This document shows, piece by piece, positions 61,858 through 64,000 of a stretch of DNA of 64,000 nucleotides. Where the stretch lies: positions 2,519,501-2,583,500 of the forward strand of contig NZ_CP120678.1 in NCBI RefSeq assembly GCF_030273445.1. The letters run 5' to 3'. The notes under the pieces were generated by a model. That model was not told where the DNA came from. It worked only from the letters and a program-made list of their open reading frames with translations, and ran no database searches. The stretch comes from Selenobaculum gibii. GTDB taxonomy: Bacteria > Bacillota > Negativicutes > ICN-92133. Positions within the stretch are counted from its first letter, which is position 1. The number at the start of each line of letters is the position of its first letter. The translations under genes and the position numbers were made by a program.

Positions 61858-61885
61858 GGCACTAGCTAAATCAATAGCTAGTGCC
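61858..61885. terminator. Hairpin between radC and the permease gene
   Basis: Stem GGCACTAGCTA / TAGCTAGTGCC, 6-base loop. The T-runs are short, so termination strength is uncertain. Confidence 0.5.
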
Positions 61886-61978
61886 TTTATGTATGTTCCT
61901 ATGTTCCTTTGCAAGGGCTCCTCGTTATATGCGAAGGCTTGCAAGTTATTCATGGTTATAATATATAATTGAAACAGT

Positions 61979-62977
61979 TTATAATAACGACGATGAAAAA
62001 GCATTGAAAAAATATCCAATGATCAAGATTCCCACTGCTACAATTCCAACAAATACCCCTAATAATTTAGGTTTAAGCACATTACTAAGCATAATAATAG
62101 ATGGCAAAGATAATGCTGTAACTGCCATCATAAAGGCAAGTATCGTACCTGCTGGTACTCCTGCTAAATAAAGAGCTTCAGCTATCGGCAATGTTCCAAA
62201 AATATCAGCATAAATCGGCACACCAATCATTGTTACAATCAACACCCCAAATGGATTATCATCGCCAAGAACCGCTAGTATCATCTCTTGTGGTACCCAA
62301 TTATGAATCAATGCACCTACCCCAACCCCAACTAAGATATATTGATAAACATTCTTTACGATTAACATCGTATCCGTTTTCGCATACTCAAGGCGTTGTC
62401 GTTGATTAAACTCTTCTGATTCACTATATAACTCACGAACCGGCTGCGTATATTCTCTCATTTCTTGATCAAGTTTCAACATACTAATCAAAATTCCACC
62501 AATCACAGCTAAAACCAAACCAACCACTACATACGCAATCGAGAAGTTCACCCCAAAGAACGACATTAACATCAGCATTGATGCTAAATCAACGAGTGGC
62601 GAAGAAATCAAAAATGAAAACGTCAGCCCCATCGGAAGTCCCGCTCTAGTAAAGCCAATAAAAATTGGTACACTTGAACAAGAACAAAATGGCGTAACTG
62701 TACCTAATAAAGCTGCGATAATATTTCCTGTAATACCATCAAATTTAGACAAAATCTTCTTTGTCCGTTCTGGTGGAAAATACGATTGAATATACGTGAT
62801 CATAAAAATCAGAGTAAATAGCAGCAGCATGATCTTGATTGTATCATAAATAAAGAAATGTACACTCCCCCACAACGGTTCCATAACATCAAGACCTAAG
62901 TTGCTTATCATGATATTGCTAATAAAATTTGCTAGCCACTTCATGCCTAGCACTTGTTCAATAAAAAAATCAAACAT
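61979..62977 (-). CDS. Permease of the ArsP / SO_0444 (DUF318) type
   Basis: 332 residues from the ATG at 62977 with AGGAGG seven bases before it. About eight membrane helices; the cysteine motif TPFCSCSSVPIFIGFTRAGLP is the hallmark of this family, which exports (organo)arsenic or other metal(loid)s. It ends the arsR-arsC-permease operon, so arsenic export is likely. Confidence 0.85.
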   Translation of the reverse strand: MFDFFIEQVLGMKWLANFISNIMISNLGLDVMEPLWGSVHFFIYDTIKIMLLLFTLIFMITYIQSYFPPERTKKILSKFDGITGNIIAALLGTVTPFCSCSSVPIFIGFTRAGLPMGLTFSFLISSPLVDLASMLMLMSFFGVNFSIAYVVVGLVLAVIGGILISMLKLDQEMREYTQPVRELYSESEEFNQRQRLEYAKTDTMLIVKNVYQYILVGVGVGALIHNWVPQEMILAVLGDDNPFGVLIVTMIGVPIYADIFGTLPIAEALYLAGVPAGTILAFMMAVTALSLPSIIMLSNVLKPKLLGVFVGIVAVGILIIGYFFNAFSSSLL

Positions 62978-63087
62978 GAAATTACCTCCTAAGTAACACA
63001 TCAAAAAAATTTGTTTTGTAAATTCAAATTAAAAGCGCGTTTTTACGCGCACCTTTATATTCACTTTTCTTGGTTTAGCAATTATTT

Positions 63088-63486
63088 TTATAACTTCTCT
63101 AATTTTATTTTTGCAACCAATTCTTCAATTTTCAATTTAATCAAGTTTCTTGTTTTTCGAAATTCCTCATCACCTTTACCCGATGGATCATCTAAGCCCC
63201 AATCTTCACGATGACTGCATTTTACCATCGGACAATTTACATTACACCCCATTGTAATCACAATATCCACTTCTGGAATATCCGTTAATAGCTTTGAACG
63301 TTGACTAATCTCCATATCAATACCTATTTCCTTCATGATGCGTACTGCATCTTGGTTAATCTGGGGTTTTGTTTCCGTACCAGCCGAAAAACTTTCCATA
63401 ACTTCTAACCCCAATACTTTTCCAAATGCCTCTGCCATCTGCGACCTACAAGAATTATGTACACAAATAAAAGCTACTTTTTTCAT
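63088..63486 (-). CDS. arsC: Arsenate reductase, thioredoxin-linked type
   Basis: 132 residues. The phosphatase-like loop is CVHNSCRSQMAEAFG (C-X5-R); further cysteines lie in GCNVNCPMVKC, and WGLDDPSGK follows, all as in plasmid pI258 ArsC. It reduces arsenate to arsenite. Start ATG at 63486 is preferred since GGGGAG is eight bases upstream; the GTG three codons earlier overlaps that site. Confidence 0.9.
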   Translation of the reverse strand: MKKVAFICVHNSCRSQMAEAFGKVLGLEVMESFSAGTETKPQINQDAVRIMKEIGIDMEISQRSKLLTDIPEVDIVITMGCNVNCPMVKCSHREDWGLDDPSGKGDEEFRKTRNLIKLKIEELVAKIKLEKL

Positions 63487-63512
63487 TTCTGACACTCCCC
63501 ATTTTATTGCGA

Positions 63513-63827
63513 TTAATCATTACACTTAACCGTATTTCCTAGCTTACTAAAGCCATATTGTGAATCAACATCCTCTAATAATTGCACTAAAAACGGATAT
63601 TTATCGTAAATATGCCCAGCGATTTGATAATACACCCATTGTCCTTTTTTTTCTGCATAAATTAAACCAAGCAATCGTAATCTATTTAACTGCTTCGATG
63701 TCGCCGACTGGGATATTTTAAGCAAATTTTCAATCTCACATGCACATTTACTGCCATTTCGCAAATAGCATAAAATTGCTAATCTATTGGCATCCGCTAA
63801 ACCTTTTAATATATCAACATATTCCAT
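63513..63827 (-). CDS. arsR: ArsR-family metalloregulator
   Basis: 104 residues. Winged helix of the ArsR family (LADANRLAILCYLRNGSKCACEIENLLKISQSATSKQLNRLRLLGLI). The ELCVCxx-type metal site appears here as KCACEIE. It represses the ars operon and is released by arsenite. First gene of the operon. Confidence 0.9.
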   Translation of the reverse strand: MEYVDILKGLADANRLAILCYLRNGSKCACEIENLLKISQSATSKQLNRLRLLGLIYAEKKGQWVYYQIAGHIYDKYPFLVQLLEDVDSQYGFSKLGNTVKCND

Positions 63828-63904
63828 CCGTAATTCACCTACTACAATAACAGTTTCTCCACTATAATCACTATTTGTAAATTTATTATATCATATTACT
63901 AAGC

Positions 63905-63943
63905 AAAAATTAGATGTACAAAATATTGCACATCTAATTTTTT
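63905..63943 (-). terminator. Terminator of the gene at the right window edge
   Basis: Stem AAAAATTAGATGT / ACATCTAATTTTT with T-runs both ways; downstream of the partial gene. Confidence 0.8.
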
Positions 63944-63948
63944 CATTA

Positions 63949-64000
63949 CTACTCATGAATCAATTCTACTAATTTATCCCCTTTGATTTCTTCCCCTTTC
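63949..64000 (-). CDS. C-terminal end of an unidentified protein (partial)
   Basis: The last 16 codons read KGEEIKGDKLVELIHE then TAG. Too short to identify. A terminator follows, which supports a real gene end. Confidence 0.45.
   Translation of the reverse strand, partial: KGEEIKGDKLVELIHE

Noticed and set aside
61834-62019. 61-codon minus-strand frame between permease and radC
   Set aside because: No ribosome site, overlaps the permease end and spans a hairpin.

Overview
The window is AT-rich, densely coded DNA most consistent with a diderm anaerobic Firmicute of the Negativicutes. The grounds are an RND efflux pump with a lipoprotein adaptor (which needs an outer membrane) beside typical Firmicute genes with strong GGAGG ribosome binding sites, a Dcu-type anaerobic dicarboxylate carrier, an H-NOX chemoreceptor, a HutP-family protein and a collagen-like GXY surface protein. 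The species cannot be named from the sequence alone.

Layout. (1) 1-15.1 kb is ordinary host chromosome: an RND pump gene (cut by the window start) with its adaptor, a HutP-family gene, a PHP phosphoesterase plus Dcu transporter pair, an H-NOX methyl-accepting chemotaxis protein, a deoxynucleoside salvage operon (deoC-pdp-cdd plus a GNAT gene), a PAS histidine kinase and a FeeM-like acyltransferase fused to a cNMP-binding-like domain. (2) 15.17-49.07 kb is one large collagen-like gene split in two by a complete Mu-like transposable prophage of 30,987 bp (16036-47022). The prophage is flanked by a 5-bp target duplication (TGTAG) and has imperfect terminal inverted repeats starting TATAA. Removing it with one TGTAG copy restores a 969-residue open reading frame. 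(3) 49.4-52.3 kb is host DNA with a GlpA-like FAD oxidoreductase and a nitroreductase. (4) At 52409-52452 there is an isolated 3' part of a tRNA-Gly(CCC) gene followed by its terminator, the scar of an integrase-type insertion. To its right lie genes of mobile-element character, all on the minus strand: HIRAN, ERF recombinase, api92-like, zeta-like toxin with small upstream partner, DUF932, small membrane proteins, lipoprotein, XRE regulator and RadC. An arsenic operon (arsR-arsC-permease) follows, and the window ends before any second attachment site.

The prophage reads right to left. A repressor gene (plus strand) is divided from the early genes by two ACTC-N8-GAGT operators that overlap an early promoter. 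Next comes a mixed-orientation cargo block, a Ner-like regulator, transposase A and ATPase B with tiny coupled ORFs, small early genes, GemA, a Mor-type activator, then lysis, packaging, head, sheathed tail, baseplate and fibre genes. Inside the late genes are a scaffold start nested in the protease gene, a TTTTTTA frameshift site in the tail chaperone, and an inverted membrane-protein moron with its own promoter and terminator.

Most notable for follow-up are the frame-perfect gene interruption, the cargo block between repressor and ner, the O2-type H-NOX receptor, the FeeM-like/cNMP fusion and the tRNA-Gly scar. All functions are read from translated sequence by eye; no database search was run.
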